Shown one piece after another: positions 27,366 to 36,208 of a stretch of DNA of 64,000 nt (positions are counted from its first letter, which is position 1; each line of letters begins with the position of its first letter). The position numbers and the translations under genes are program-made. The notes beneath the pieces were generated by a model, which saw only the letters and a program-made list of their open reading frames with translations, ran no database searches and was not told the DNA's origin. The stretch covers positions 1-64,000 of the forward strand of contig CACZXZ010000002.1 in NCBI GenBank assembly GCA_902785325.1, read 5' to 3'. Origin of the DNA: an uncultured Succinivibrio sp. (GTDB taxonomy: Bacteria > Pseudomonadota > Gammaproteobacteria > Enterobacterales > Succinivibrionaceae).

Positions 27366-27908
27366 ATGACAGCTTTGATTACCACCTCTAATATCCACGA
27401 TAAGATGATGTCTCTTGCCCTAAAAGAGGCTTTTAAAGCCTATAAGCTTGGGGAAATTCCAGTAGGCTGTGTCATCACAGATGAGAATAATGAGCTTGTA
27501 GCAACGGGTTTTAACAGAACCATTATCGATAACGATCCAAGTGCTCATGCTGAGATTGTAGCTTTAAGAAAGGCAGGGGAAAAACTTCAAAATTACCGCT
27601 TGGTTAATTTAAATTTATATGTAACTTTAGAGCCCTGCACTATGTGCTCAGGGGCTATTATTCATGCCAGAATTAAAAGAGTATTTTTTGGTGCGTACGA
27701 TTTAAAAACTGGCGCTTGTGGTAGTGTGTTTAATGTCTTAAATGACGATAGACACAATCATAAAGTAGAAATTTATGGTGGTATCTTAAAAGAGGAGTGC
27801 TCTAGTATGCTCTCAGACTTTTTTAAAGCCAGACGTAAAATGCAAAAAGAAGGTCGTGACTGGATAGTAGAAAGTGGTAAAGAGCGTACTTGGCTTAATA
27901 AAGACTAG
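27366..27908 (+). CDS. tadA: tRNA-specific adenosine deaminase TadA
   Basis: 180 aa. The zinc-deaminase motifs are complete: AHAEIVAL (His61, Glu63) and EPCTMCSGAI (Cys91, Cys94). It converts A34 to inosine in tRNA-Arg(ACG). The C-terminus (SDFFKARRKMQKE) matches the tRNA-binding tail. No clear ribosome site is seen before ATG 27366; the preceding hairpin ends 12 bases away. A second ATG at 27402 would delete the N-terminal helix and is less likely. Confidence 0.93.
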   Translation: MTALITTSNIHDKMMSLALKEAFKAYKLGEIPVGCVITDENNELVATGFNRTIIDNDPSAHAEIVALRKAGEKLQNYRLVNLNLYVTLEPCTMCSGAIIHARIKRVFFGAYDLKTGACGSVFNVLNDDRHNHKVEIYGGILKEECSSMLSDFFKARRKMQKEGRDWIVESGKERTWLNKD

Positions 27909-28023
27909 TTAAAATTTAGATCCTAAGCAAAAAAATATAATTATTTGAAACATATCCAAATTTATGTTTTATATTATCTGTATAATTTAGAGAATATGAA
28001 ATTAGCTTTAAGGAGCTACAGCA

Positions 28024-29355
28024 GTGAAGACTCGTAACAGTATTCGACAAGAAATCAATAATCTATATAAGAACAATGTAATTACTTGGCTTAGCAATTT
28101 TATCAAGCACCAAACCCCATTTGATGCAGTACGCATTTATTTAGGTGCACCAACAACCGACGAGGCTGTAGTTGCAAATAAGGATGAATTCAAGCGTTTT
28201 TGCCAAGATTGGAAAAAAGATCTAACCGCAGGTAAAGTTGATTTTATTGAAAAAACTTATCCTGACATTGGTACTATTGCAGTTCCAATTCATTTAGTCT
28301 TTGAAAGCATTGATGAGATTGCTTCATGGGCAGGTCACTTAGTAGAATTCCATACTGCAGAAAATCGTTTATTAGCAGTTCAAAAAGAGCTTCCTGATTT
28401 AGTAGATGCTGGTATTGATAATATCCATTATCTAACTTCTTTAGATGAGATTGACTTTGTAAGATTCTTACAAGTTTGCAAGTGGTTAACCCAACACAAG
28501 AACTCTGGCGCTTTAATTCGTCAGATCCCTGTACGTGGTGTTGATACTGTTTGGTTTGAAACTCATCGCTATTTAATTTTAGCTTTCTTACGTAATTACT
28601 TAGATTTAAATCCATTACGTAAAGATTTATTACAATTAGGTTTAGTGCCACCACCACAGACTGTACGTATTATTCTTTTAGATAATGTACTACGTAGCAA
28701 AGTAGGTGGTATGCGTGATTTAGCTTTAACTGTAACTGATTTAGCTAAATTAGATATCAAGCCAAGAAAGATTTACTTCTTTGACGATTTATCTACAGCT
28801 TTATCACTACCTGATATTCCTGGTGTGGTTGCTATCGTATTACCTTCAATTATTGGTGAGATCTGCAAGATTAACTGGATTGCTCATTCACAATGTGTAT
28901 ACGTAAGTGGCATTGAGATGAGATCTTTTGCAGTGATTAACAATCTTCGTGTTTACTTACCAAATACTCAAGCACCTGTGTTATCAAAGAATGTCTTTAT
29001 GGCAAATCGCGATTTAGTATCTTTTGATGACATTGAGCTTGAAGAGTTAAATGCCGATATGGCTTTAACTGTTGATGAGTCAATGCTATACAATTTACTT
29101 GCTTTAGGTACTTTCGGTCGCAGAGCTCGTATCCCACAAGAGAGAATTCCTTTATCAGTAATCTATTCCTTACTTGATATTCAAGTAGAGGACAATCAGA
29201 TGTTTACAGTAGTTAAGGAAAATTCTCAAGCTGAAGAAGATGTTGCTAAAGCTCCTTCAAATGTAGCTCCAAAAGCTCAAGAGGATGAAGTTCAAGCTGT
29301 AAGCAATGAAACTAAGGTAATTAGTTCTAATAGTCAAACACAAGTTCAAAAATAG
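28024..29355 (+). CDS. Orphan JetD/MksG-like protein (DUF3322-DUF2220) with degenerate Toprim site
   Basis: 443 aa, GTG start with AGGAG eight bases upstream. Residues 20-190 match DUF3322 (RQIPVRGVDTVWFETH, 166-181). Residues 225-385 match DUF2220, the Toprim nuclease of Wadjet JetD / MksG: RDLALTVTDLAKLDIKPRKI, LSLPDIPG, the NLRVYLP helix and the C-terminal QERIP. The Toprim glutamate is Asp254, and the DxDxHG metal motif reads GIEMRS (Gly296, Glu298, Arg300). The nuclease is thus very probably dead. A disordered tail of about 55 residues follows. No JetA/B/C or MksB/E/F genes are nearby. It is an intact, solo gene with its own terminator. The fold assignment is from motif memory. Confidence 0.72.
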   Translation: MKTRNSIRQEINNLYKNNVITWLSNFIKHQTPFDAVRIYLGAPTTDEAVVANKDEFKRFCQDWKKDLTAGKVDFIEKTYPDIGTIAVPIHLVFESIDEIASWAGHLVEFHTAENRLLAVQKELPDLVDAGIDNIHYLTSLDEIDFVRFLQVCKWLTQHKNSGALIRQIPVRGVDTVWFETHRYLILAFLRNYLDLNPLRKDLLQLGLVPPPQTVRIILLDNVLRSKVGGMRDLALTVTDLAKLDIKPRKIYFFDDLSTALSLPDIPGVVAIVLPSIIGEICKINWIAHSQCVYVSGIEMRSFAVINNLRVYLPNTQAPVLSKNVFMANRDLVSFDDIELEELNADMALTVDESMLYNLLALGTFGRRARIPQERIPLSVIYSLLDIQVEDNQMFTVVKENSQAEEDVAKAPSNVAPKAQEDEVQAVSNETKVISSNSQTQVQK

Positions 29356-29377
29356 CTTTTAGTTTTGAATGGTAAAG

Positions 29378-29411
29378 ACTCGGAGTGCCAAAAGTGCTTC
29401 GAGTTTTTTTG
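29378..29411 (+). terminator. Terminator of the JetD-like gene
   Basis: ACTCGGAGTGC pairs with GTGCTTCGAGT through G-T wobbles around an AAA-rich loop, followed by seven Ts. Confidence 0.8.
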
Positions 29412-29565
29412 TTTTATGATGATGCAAAAATGATCTTTGTGATCTTTTCAAAGTTTAATCTGCTAAGATTAAATCAAGTTAATAAAAGAAATAAACCTAA
29501 GTAAATTGTCTAAAGAAATCAAGGCAGTAAGCCGATAGAAGATAGAACTGTTTTAGGAACATAAA

Positions 29566-30189
29566 ATGTCTGCTTTATTTATTAGTGTACACCCTGACAA
29601 TCCTCAACCTCGTTACATCAATCAAATCTGTAATATTTTAGATGAGGGTAAAGTTGCGGTATTACCAACAGACTCTGCTTATGCTTTATGCTGTAAGACT
29701 GAGCAAAAGCAAGCTGTAGAGCGTATTGCAAGAATTCGTCAAATTGACAAACATCATAACTTTACCTTGTTGTGTCGCGATTTGTCTGAATTGTCCACTT
29801 ATGCAAAAGTAGATAATAATATCTTTAGATTACTAAAACATCATATTCCAGGACCTTATACCTTTATTTTACCTGCAACAAAGGAAGTTCCTCGCCGTTT
29901 AATGAATGAAAAAAGAAAGACTATCGGCATGCGAATTCCATCAAATGCAATTTTAGATGCCATCATTGATAAGTTAAATGAGCCTTTGATGAGTTGCTCT
30001 TTAATCTTACCAGGTCAAACGGAGGCTTTAGGTGATCCTGTAACCATTAACGACGAAATTGGATCTTTAGTTGATGTGATTGTAGATGGTGGTCAATTGT
30101 CAGTTAACCCAACTACAGTGATTTCTTTTGAAGATGACGTACCTGCTGTAGTTCGTGTAGGTGCTGGAGATCCTAGTGATTTTGAGTAA
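29566..30189 (+). CDS. yciO: YciO/Sua5/YrdC-family RNA-binding protein
   Basis: 207 aa. It has the Sua5/YrdC fold: GKVAVLPTDSAYALCC, the KHHNFTLLCRDLSE segment, PGPYTFILPAT, and the GMRIPSN loop. This closely resembles YciO, a paralogue of the TsaC tRNA threonylcarbamoyladenosine enzyme whose own activity is weaker. The KxR..SxN pattern of TsaC is altered as in YciO. Two membrane-anchored hypothetical genes follow at 6 and 15 bases, suggesting one operon. Confidence 0.85.
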   Translation: MSALFISVHPDNPQPRYINQICNILDEGKVAVLPTDSAYALCCKTEQKQAVERIARIRQIDKHHNFTLLCRDLSELSTYAKVDNNIFRLLKHHIPGPYTFILPATKEVPRRLMNEKRKTIGMRIPSNAILDAIIDKLNEPLMSCSLILPGQTEALGDPVTINDEIGSLVDVIVDGGQLSVNPTTVISFEDDVPAVVRVGAGDPSDFE

Positions 30190-30195
30190 GATGCT

Positions 30196-30642
30196 ATGAA
30201 GCCACAAGTATATGCAAAGATAATTCGTTTTAACTTTGTGTTGATGATTATACTTATCGTCATAGGCTTCGTATTATTTCCAAATCAATATGCACTCCCA
30301 AAAATTGACCGTTCTAAAGCTAATCAAAAAGGTTATGATGTGACTCGCAATGAAATTCGCGACGAGCTTATCTTATCTAAAACTAAAAAAGAGCTTGAAC
30401 AAAGGTGGGCGTATGAACCTTTAGATCAAGATCTTTTAGATTACACCGATAGCTACACTAAGAAAAAGCAACAAGAGCTTGCTTTAGCACACTCAAAAGA
30501 ACGTGGGCAGAAGGTTTTAGAGCAAAAAAAATTCAATGGTGAGTCTCCAACTGAACCTGAGCTAAAGAGTACCCAAAGTACTATTTATAGAGCAAAAGTA
30601 CACGCTTTAGCTTCCTGGGCGCAAAGTAATAAAAATCCTTAA
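30196..30642 (+). CDS. Membrane-anchored hypothetical protein
   Basis: 148 aa. One helix near the N-terminus (about residues 10-30, FNFVLMIILIVIGFVLF) and then a hydrophilic region rich in K, E and Q with helical character. The positive residues before the helix suggest the long part is periplasmic. It sits between a YciO gene and a second single-anchor protein. No family recognised. Confidence 0.6.
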   Translation: MKPQVYAKIIRFNFVLMIILIVIGFVLFPNQYALPKIDRSKANQKGYDVTRNEIRDELILSKTKKELEQRWAYEPLDQDLLDYTDSYTKKKQQELALAHSKERGQKVLEQKKFNGESPTEPELKSTQSTIYRAKVHALASWAQSNKNP

Positions 30643-30657
30643 ACCAAAGGAGCATAA

Positions 30658-31605
30658 ATGGTTTTAAGTAAAAGTGTTTTTAATCCTGCTAAAGCTATTC
30701 ACAGTAAAGTTGTGATCTTCTCATTACTAGTAGCTGCCTTTTTAGTTCTCCTGTTTTTCATTTCAACTTTGGTCATGGATGATGACAATGACTTTTTTGA
30801 CAAAAAAAAGCATAACAAGGCTCATGTTGATATCACTCAAGAAGTAAAAGAGCTTTTAGAGGATGCAAAACTACAAGAACAGACAGGTGAGCATAAAACC
30901 ATTGTAGTAAAAGGGAGTAGCAAAAAATTAGATCTTAATGATCCTAAAACTAAAGAGTATGTGGAAGCTTTTAAAGAGGCTGTAAAAGAGTATCAGGAAG
31001 AAGAAAGTAAAAATGCTCAAGAAGAGGGAGAGCCTAAATCTAATACAGAGGTTGTCGTGATAAAAGATGAAGAGACTGTAGAGCCTACAGACACTAAAAA
31101 AGCCTTATCTGATACAGCACAGGAACAAGAGCAGTCTAAGCTTACAGTGGTATCTAATACAAAAGAAAACTTGCTAGAAGATACTAATCTTCAAGAACTA
31201 ACAGAGAAGAGTCAAGCTGATAAAACAGAATATCCACAAGAGACAGAAAGTAAGAAAGCAGATGCTAACACTTTAAAGCAAGATCTTTTATCAAAAGAGT
31301 CCCATACAGCCCCTAATTTAGAAAGTTCTAAGACAGCAGTTGAACCTACTTTAGAGTCCAATTCAAAATCAACGACTCAAGATGAGACAACTTCTGACAC
31401 AGACACAAAAGTTACAGTAGTTGATCTTAATAAACTTGAAAAGTCAGATAAGAGTGAGTCGGTTTCAAACTGGGCAAAAGAGCATACTAAATTAAAACAA
31501 AAGTCAGGTGAGAGTCCAAAGATACAAGATAAAGAGCAACAAAAAGCTATAAATGAAGAGGAGAAACTTAATAAAACTCTAGATATCTTAGATGAGGTTT
31601 TGTAG
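30658..31605 (+). CDS. Membrane-anchored protein with long acidic low-complexity tail
   Basis: 315 aa. One membrane helix (about residues 19-39), then more than 250 residues dominated by E, K, T, S, Q and D with almost no aromatic residues, so probably disordered. The composition resembles TonB-like or septal linker regions, but there is no TonB C-terminal domain or SPOR domain. GGAGC precedes the ATG. It follows a second single-anchor protein by 15 bases and is closed by a bidirectional terminator. Confidence 0.6.
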   Translation: MVLSKSVFNPAKAIHSKVVIFSLLVAAFLVLLFFISTLVMDDDNDFFDKKKHNKAHVDITQEVKELLEDAKLQEQTGEHKTIVVKGSSKKLDLNDPKTKEYVEAFKEAVKEYQEEESKNAQEEGEPKSNTEVVVIKDEETVEPTDTKKALSDTAQEQEQSKLTVVSNTKENLLEDTNLQELTEKSQADKTEYPQETESKKADANTLKQDLLSKESHTAPNLESSKTAVEPTLESNSKSTTQDETTSDTDTKVTVVDLNKLEKSDKSESVSNWAKEHTKLKQKSGESPKIQDKEQQKAINEEEKLNKTLDILDEVL

Positions 31606-31615
31606 GTTTATTTAA

Positions 31616-31638
31616 AATCCTCTCAGACTGAGAGGATT
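31616..31638. terminator. Terminator hairpin between convergent genes
   Basis: Perfect stem AATCCTCTCA / TGAGAGGATT with a GAC loop. It lies between the 315-aa gene (plus) and the chemoreceptor remnant (minus). T tract on the minus strand only (TTTTAAA). Confidence 0.65.
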
Positions 31639-31649
31639 GAATGGACAAA

Positions 31650-31880
31650 TTAAACGGTTAGCTTATTGATTTCTTGTTGTAATTCTTGCAACAACTCAGT
31701 TGAAACTTCAGAGTTAGAACGCTCAGACTCCACTATCTCATTTAATTGTTTTACATCCTCTGTAATGCCTTGCATATTTGAAGAAATCTCTGAGGTTGCA
31801 GTAGTTTGTTGCTCTGCTGCAGTTGCAATCTGAGTAATTTGAGTATGAACAGAGGATACGTTATAAACAGCATCGCGGAA
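31650..31880 (-). pseudogene. C-terminal remnant of a methyl-accepting chemotaxis protein
   Basis: About 76 residues in frame to a TAA. They include VSSVHTQITQIATAAEQQ and TTATSEISSNMQGI, the end of the cytoplasmic signalling helices of chemoreceptors. Sensor, HAMP and hairpin tip are gone. Upstream of about 31880 the open frame continues (to 32024) but no longer looks like a chemoreceptor. The break lies close to the methyltransferase gene, suggesting that insertion or replacement of DNA destroyed the receptor. Confidence 0.78.
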
Positions 31881-32040
31881 ATGTCGGAGAAGGACAGTTT
31901 CATCTAAATCAAAGTAATATAGACTATCATCGTAAAAATTTTTTAGTTGAAAAGTTAACCTATGAACAGTTGTACCAACTATTTTTATAATTAAAGAGCA
32001 AACCAATGTCTTTAGTATTGACATTGGTTTTTCAAAGTTT

Positions 32041-34209
32041 TTAAGCTAAAAATTTATTTTCGTCATCGACAGCCTTTTTTATAATAGTCATATCTGTAGC
32101 ATCTAAACAAAAGATGTTTGAGATTAAAATGTCTATTTCTTCATAGAGTTTTTGTGCTTCTTTTAATTCAACATTATCTATCAATTTATTTGCAAGCTTA
32201 ATTACTTCATCTTGGGTATTTTGATCTACCAAAGGAATAGGAATGCTCTCAATATGAGCTCTTAAGATTTTTACAGAATTAAATTCTTTTTTAAAGATGA
32301 ATTGTGCAATTCTTGAATTTAAAACAGCTAAAACATATTTGATGCTTATATTGGGGATCCTTGGAATGACAATATTGCAACTATTTAGTGATAGAGTTTG
32401 TTTGTCATCGTAAGCAAAGACCAATTGATTACAAATGAAACGGTAAAATAATTTTTCTTTTGCTCTATAAAATTCAGTAGGAGCTGTTTGCTGAAAGTTT
32501 TCAGGTTGGAAAGTAATGTAGTTTGAAGAATTATTGATATGGTATTTACTAATATCAGATCCCTTCAAAACTATTTCGTTATCATTTGACTTTTCACTTG
32601 AGATGTATTCTTTGTTATTACCTGTTACTATACCTAAAGCAAAGTCTGCATTTCCTTGTAAGTAAGAACAATTGTAAACATTTTTAATCTTATTTAGTAC
32701 AGCGTATTCTTCATCTGTGGTACCAAAACTAAAATTATCTGCTGTAACTTCACGTTCTGTATTTATCGTAAATGAGTTAGATTTATTAGTTATATTCATT
32801 CCTATCGTTGAGAATGAGGCATTGGATCTTTCTAAATCAAGAATAATGCAAGGACATTGAACCCCTTCAAAAGCGTTACCGAGAAAATCAATTTTTTTAA
32901 TCAAAGAATTATTAAGAATACACTTTCTAATTTCTGTGTGAGCTTTTACATTAAGTATTGCTTCAGGTAATACCAAAGCTACATGACCGTTAATTGAAAG
33001 AGTATTTAATGATTGCTCTAAAAATAGATCATAGGATTCAATGTTTTTTCCAATAGCTGAATTAAATTTGTTTTTTAATTTATTTTTTTCATCATCTGAA
33101 AATTCAAAGCCCCAAGGAGGATTTCCTATGACAAAGTCAAATGTACCAATATGAATATAATCAGTTAGAAAATTACTACAGGTGATATGGTTGTATAGTT
33201 TGTCAATTGGAGCATCATACTTTAGGGCCATATTTAATCTAGTAATTTTTACGCTTATAGGATCAATATCATTTCCAAATATTGAATCAAAAGTGATATC
33301 TAAAGGTAATTGAAGTAAAAAATTACCGGTTCCACAGCAAGGATCTAAGATCTTCTGATGTTTTTGAATGCTAAGTTTTTCTATAAGTCTCTTTACAATT
33401 TTTGTTGGAGTATAGTACGAGCCAGTAGCTTTTCTGTTGCCTATATTTTTACAGGAGATATAGGTTAAACCTAATATATCTTCATTTTCTTCATAAATAA
33501 AATCTGCTTTAAGCATGTCTGAGTATTCTTTGCTGAATAACAATGCCTCTTCTTTATTATGAATTAGATCTACAATTAGTTTGTCATATTTACCGATGGA
33601 AACTTTACCCTTAAGAAATAGTGACAATAAATTTTCATTTTTAGAAACTATTTGGTTCTGTTTATTTGCAAATAAGCATAGCGCACAATTAGCTACAAGG
33701 AACTGTATTGTGTCTGTATTAAGATTGATATCTTTTTCAAATGTCAAATCAACAAGTTTTTCAACTAATGGAAGATTTTTAGATGTGTCTGATACATATG
33801 ACTTATATAGAGTAATACCTGAAACGAATTTTTTATTTCTTCGGCTTTTTAAAGCTGTATTTTTTCCTGATTTTAATTCATTGCGTAAAGTCAAAAGATA
33901 TTCTTTTGTAAAATAATATTTAGAATTTTCAGTTATACTTGGTGTAATTTTTCCAAGTTTAATCCAGTTTCTTCCTGTTGCAGTTGATATGGATAATTCA
34001 CTACACAATTTGTTGAGAGTTAAATAGTCATCAGAAACTGAAGTTGAGTTTATTCTTTCGTCATTTGGTTTGACAGCAGAATTAGGAATTAACCATATAC
34101 CACTGAATCTGCCACAACCTTCAATTCTGTTACTTTCGCAAAGCTGTTGGACTCTTCTTTCTGTCAAATTAAATTTTTGCGCAGCTTCTTTTACTGTAAT
34201 AAATTCCAT
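32041..34209 (-). CDS. Adenine-specific DNA methyltransferase with N-terminal helix-turn-helix and TaqI-like C-terminal domain
   Basis: 722 aa from ATG 34209 (an upstream in-frame TTG at 34215 is possible). In order: an HTH/excisionase-like start (ITVKEAAQKFNLTERRVQQL), a second HTH-like segment (LTLNKLCSELSISTATGRNW), a helical region, motif X (KATGSYYTP), SAM motif I DPCCGTGNF (about 289-297), catalytic motif NPPW (363-366, gamma-class N6-adenine), and a target-recognition half ending like TaqI/Eco57I enzymes. I see no PD-(D/E)XK nuclease and no adjacent restriction gene. The surrounding DNA is even more AT-rich than its neighbours. It sits next to a broken chemoreceptor, which fits horizontal acquisition. 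Confidence 0.85.
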   Translation of the reverse strand: MEFITVKEAAQKFNLTERRVQQLCESNRIEGCGRFSGIWLIPNSAVKPNDERINSTSVSDDYLTLNKLCSELSISTATGRNWIKLGKITPSITENSKYYFTKEYLLTLRNELKSGKNTALKSRRNKKFVSGITLYKSYVSDTSKNLPLVEKLVDLTFEKDINLNTDTIQFLVANCALCLFANKQNQIVSKNENLLSLFLKGKVSIGKYDKLIVDLIHNKEEALLFSKEYSDMLKADFIYEENEDILGLTYISCKNIGNRKATGSYYTPTKIVKRLIEKLSIQKHQKILDPCCGTGNFLLQLPLDITFDSIFGNDIDPISVKITRLNMALKYDAPIDKLYNHITCSNFLTDYIHIGTFDFVIGNPPWGFEFSDDEKNKLKNKFNSAIGKNIESYDLFLEQSLNTLSINGHVALVLPEAILNVKAHTEIRKCILNNSLIKKIDFLGNAFEGVQCPCIILDLERSNASFSTIGMNITNKSNSFTINTEREVTADNFSFGTTDEEYAVLNKIKNVYNCSYLQGNADFALGIVTGNNKEYISSEKSNDNEIVLKGSDISKYHINNSSNYITFQPENFQQTAPTEFYRAKEKLFYRFICNQLVFAYDDKQTLSLNSCNIVIPRIPNISIKYVLAVLNSRIAQFIFKKEFNSVKILRAHIESIPIPLVDQNTQDEVIKLANKLIDNVELKEAQKLYEEIDILISNIFCLDATDMTIIKKAVDDENKFLA

Positions 34210-34405
34210 AATCAATTTTTAATATATATAGATAATTTAATTAAAATTTCGTTTAAACGAAAAATAGTTGAAATTAATAATACTATAAAAATTGTTAATA
34301 TTCAAATAGTCAGAATAGATTAAAGAAAACTTTGTAGACTGTATTTAGAAGTGTAGCTATTAGAATTGTTTCTGCTCTGAAAACACAGAACTTTAATTTT
34401 ATAAG

Positions 34406-34428
34406 GATGGCATTATGGTAATGCCATC
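34406..34428 (-). terminator. Hairpin after asnA
   Basis: Perfect stem GATGGCATTA / TAATGCCATC with a 3-nt loop, 18 bases past the asnA stop codon on the minus strand. The T tract is weak (CCTTATAAAATT). Confidence 0.65.
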
Positions 34429-34445
34429 TTCAACTTTATATTAAA

Positions 34446-35483
34446 TTAGATTAGAGGCATGTGAAGTTCTTCACATTCTTTTCTCATTTCCTCAGGCCAA
34501 ATACTTGCTTGGATTTCGCCAATATGAGCCTTGTGAAGTAGTACCATACATAGACGGCTTTGACCGATACCACCACCAATTGATAGCGGTAATTTACCTT
34601 CTAAAAGTTGCTTGTGGAAGTAAAGCTCTTTTCTATTGGTCTTGCCTTCAAGCTCTAGCTGCTTATTTAAAGCAGTGATATCCACACGGATACCCATTGA
34701 GGACAATTCAAAAGCACGGTTTAAAATTGGATACCAAATTAAGATATCACCGTTTAAACCAATCTTGCCATCCTCATTTGGAGTTGACCAGTCGTCGTAG
34801 TCAGGAGCTCTACCATCGTGTTTTTCACCATTTGATAGCTTAGCGCCGATGCCCATAATGAATACCGCACCATACTTTTTAGCAATCAAATCTTCACGCT
34901 CTTTAGGAGTCTTATCTGGATACATATCTAAAAGATCTTGAGAGTGAATGAAGGTGATTTTCTTTGGTAAAAATGGTTTTAGGCAAGGGTAGCTTTCACA
35001 AGCTAAATATTCAGTACGTAAAATAGCACCATAAATTCTTGAAACTACATCCTTTAAAAAAGCAATGTTTCTATCTTCTTTAGTGATAGTAGCTTCCCAG
35101 TCCCATTGATCAACATATAGAGAATGAAGATTATCTAATTCTTCATCGGCTCTAATAGCATTCATATCAGTGTAAATGCCGTAGCCTGGCTCAATCTTTA
35201 GCATAGCTAAAGTTAATCTCTTCCACTTTGCAAGAGAATGAACCACTTCAGCTTCTTTATCACCTAAATCTTTAATAGGGAATGATACAGGGCGCTCTAC
35301 GCCATTTAAATCGTCATTGATACCTAAACCTTTTAAAACAAACAAAGGTGCGGTAACGCGACGTAGTCTTAGCTCTGTAGCTAAATTCTGTTGGAAGAAA
35401 TCTTTGATAAGCTTGATGCCTTTTTCGGTTTGGATCTTATCTAGTAAGGGTTGGTAATCTACTGGTTTGATAATTTTACTCAT
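34446..35483 (-). CDS. asnA: Aspartate-ammonia ligase (asparagine synthetase A)
   Basis: 345 aa, near the usual 330. It uses ammonia to convert aspartate to asparagine and shares the class II aminoacyl-tRNA synthetase fold. Signatures: LRLRRVTAPLFV near the start, DWEATI, DYDDWSTPNEDGKIGLNGDILIW and the motif-3-like GGGIGQSRLCMVLL. AGGAAA precedes the ATG. Ammonia-dependent asparagine synthesis fits an ammonia-rich gut habitat; that is inference. It is an independent unit with a hairpin downstream. Confidence 0.96.
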   Translation of the reverse strand: MSKIIKPVDYQPLLDKIQTEKGIKLIKDFFQQNLATELRLRRVTAPLFVLKGLGINDDLNGVERPVSFPIKDLGDKEAEVVHSLAKWKRLTLAMLKIEPGYGIYTDMNAIRADEELDNLHSLYVDQWDWEATITKEDRNIAFLKDVVSRIYGAILRTEYLACESYPCLKPFLPKKITFIHSQDLLDMYPDKTPKEREDLIAKKYGAVFIMGIGAKLSNGEKHDGRAPDYDDWSTPNEDGKIGLNGDILIWYPILNRAFELSSMGIRVDITALNKQLELEGKTNRKELYFHKQLLEGKLPLSIGGGIGQSRLCMVLLHKAHIGEIQASIWPEEMRKECEELHMPLI

Positions 35484-35665
35484 AATTTTCCTACCTTAAA
35501 CAAACTTTAGCTATTTTACCTTAAAAGCAATTAAAAGCACGTATTTAAAAAAATTTAAGTTGTAAAAAGGTTTAAAACCAAAAGTAATTGCATATCTTGC
35601 AAGGCAGAACACATATTCAAAAGGTCCTTTTGGCTATAATCAAATAGCTTGTAAGAGGATCTAAT

Positions 35666-36199
35666 ATGCGCTTATTTAGTTTGAATAAGATTGTTTTTGC
35701 TGTGGCTTTAATTAGCTTTAGTATATCTGTAACTGCAAAAGATCTTGCAACTTCATCTAAATCTGTAGATGAAAACTCTATCTTAGAGAGTCTAAGTGCT
35801 TTAGATGAGAATAAAGCTAATACCCCTTTGCAAGAAGAAATGGATGAAACTAGTCGTAAGCTACATACTTATGATAGAGAGGTAGCTCAGGAAAAAGCTA
35901 TCGAAACCAAAGATTACAAAATTGCTATTACTGACGAGCAAAAAGAAGCTTTACAAGAATTTAATGAGGAAAACTCAAGAAATCGTGGTCATGAAAAGCT
36001 AGCTGTTAAGACTCAAAAGAAGTCTAAAGTTGCAGTGCCATCAGACAAACTTGAAGGTGCTTTGATGTCTAGCTTTAATAAACCTAAGAAAAAGACCAAA
36101 GTTGCCGTTAAACATCAAGATAAAAATAAAAATGGCAAACGCGATAATACTCAGTATAAAAATCGAGCCTCTTCATTATCTGATACCTTTAGTAAATAG
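35666..36199 (+). CDS. Exported hypothetical protein
   Basis: 177 aa with a signal peptide (hydrophobic residues 8-21, cut near TAKD). The mature part is highly charged, Lys-rich toward the end (KSKVAVPSDK, KKKTKVAVKHQDKNKNGKRDN) and probably disordered. AGAGGA precedes the ATG. A GGDEF gene starts nine bases after its stop, followed by a second one, so the three are likely cotranscribed. No family recognised. Confidence 0.65.
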   Translation: MRLFSLNKIVFAVALISFSISVTAKDLATSSKSVDENSILESLSALDENKANTPLQEEMDETSRKLHTYDREVAQEKAIETKDYKIAITDEQKEALQEFNEENSRNRGHEKLAVKTQKKSKVAVPSDKLEGALMSSFNKPKKKTKVAVKHQDKNKNGKRDNTQYKNRASSLSDTFSK

Positions 36200-36208
36200 G
36201 AAGATTTT

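Noticed and set aside
31880..32024. Extension of the chemoreceptor frame further upstream
   Set aside because: The open frame continues but its sequence (MSILKTLVCSLIIKIV...) does not look like a chemoreceptor, so I limit the remnant to the recognisable part.
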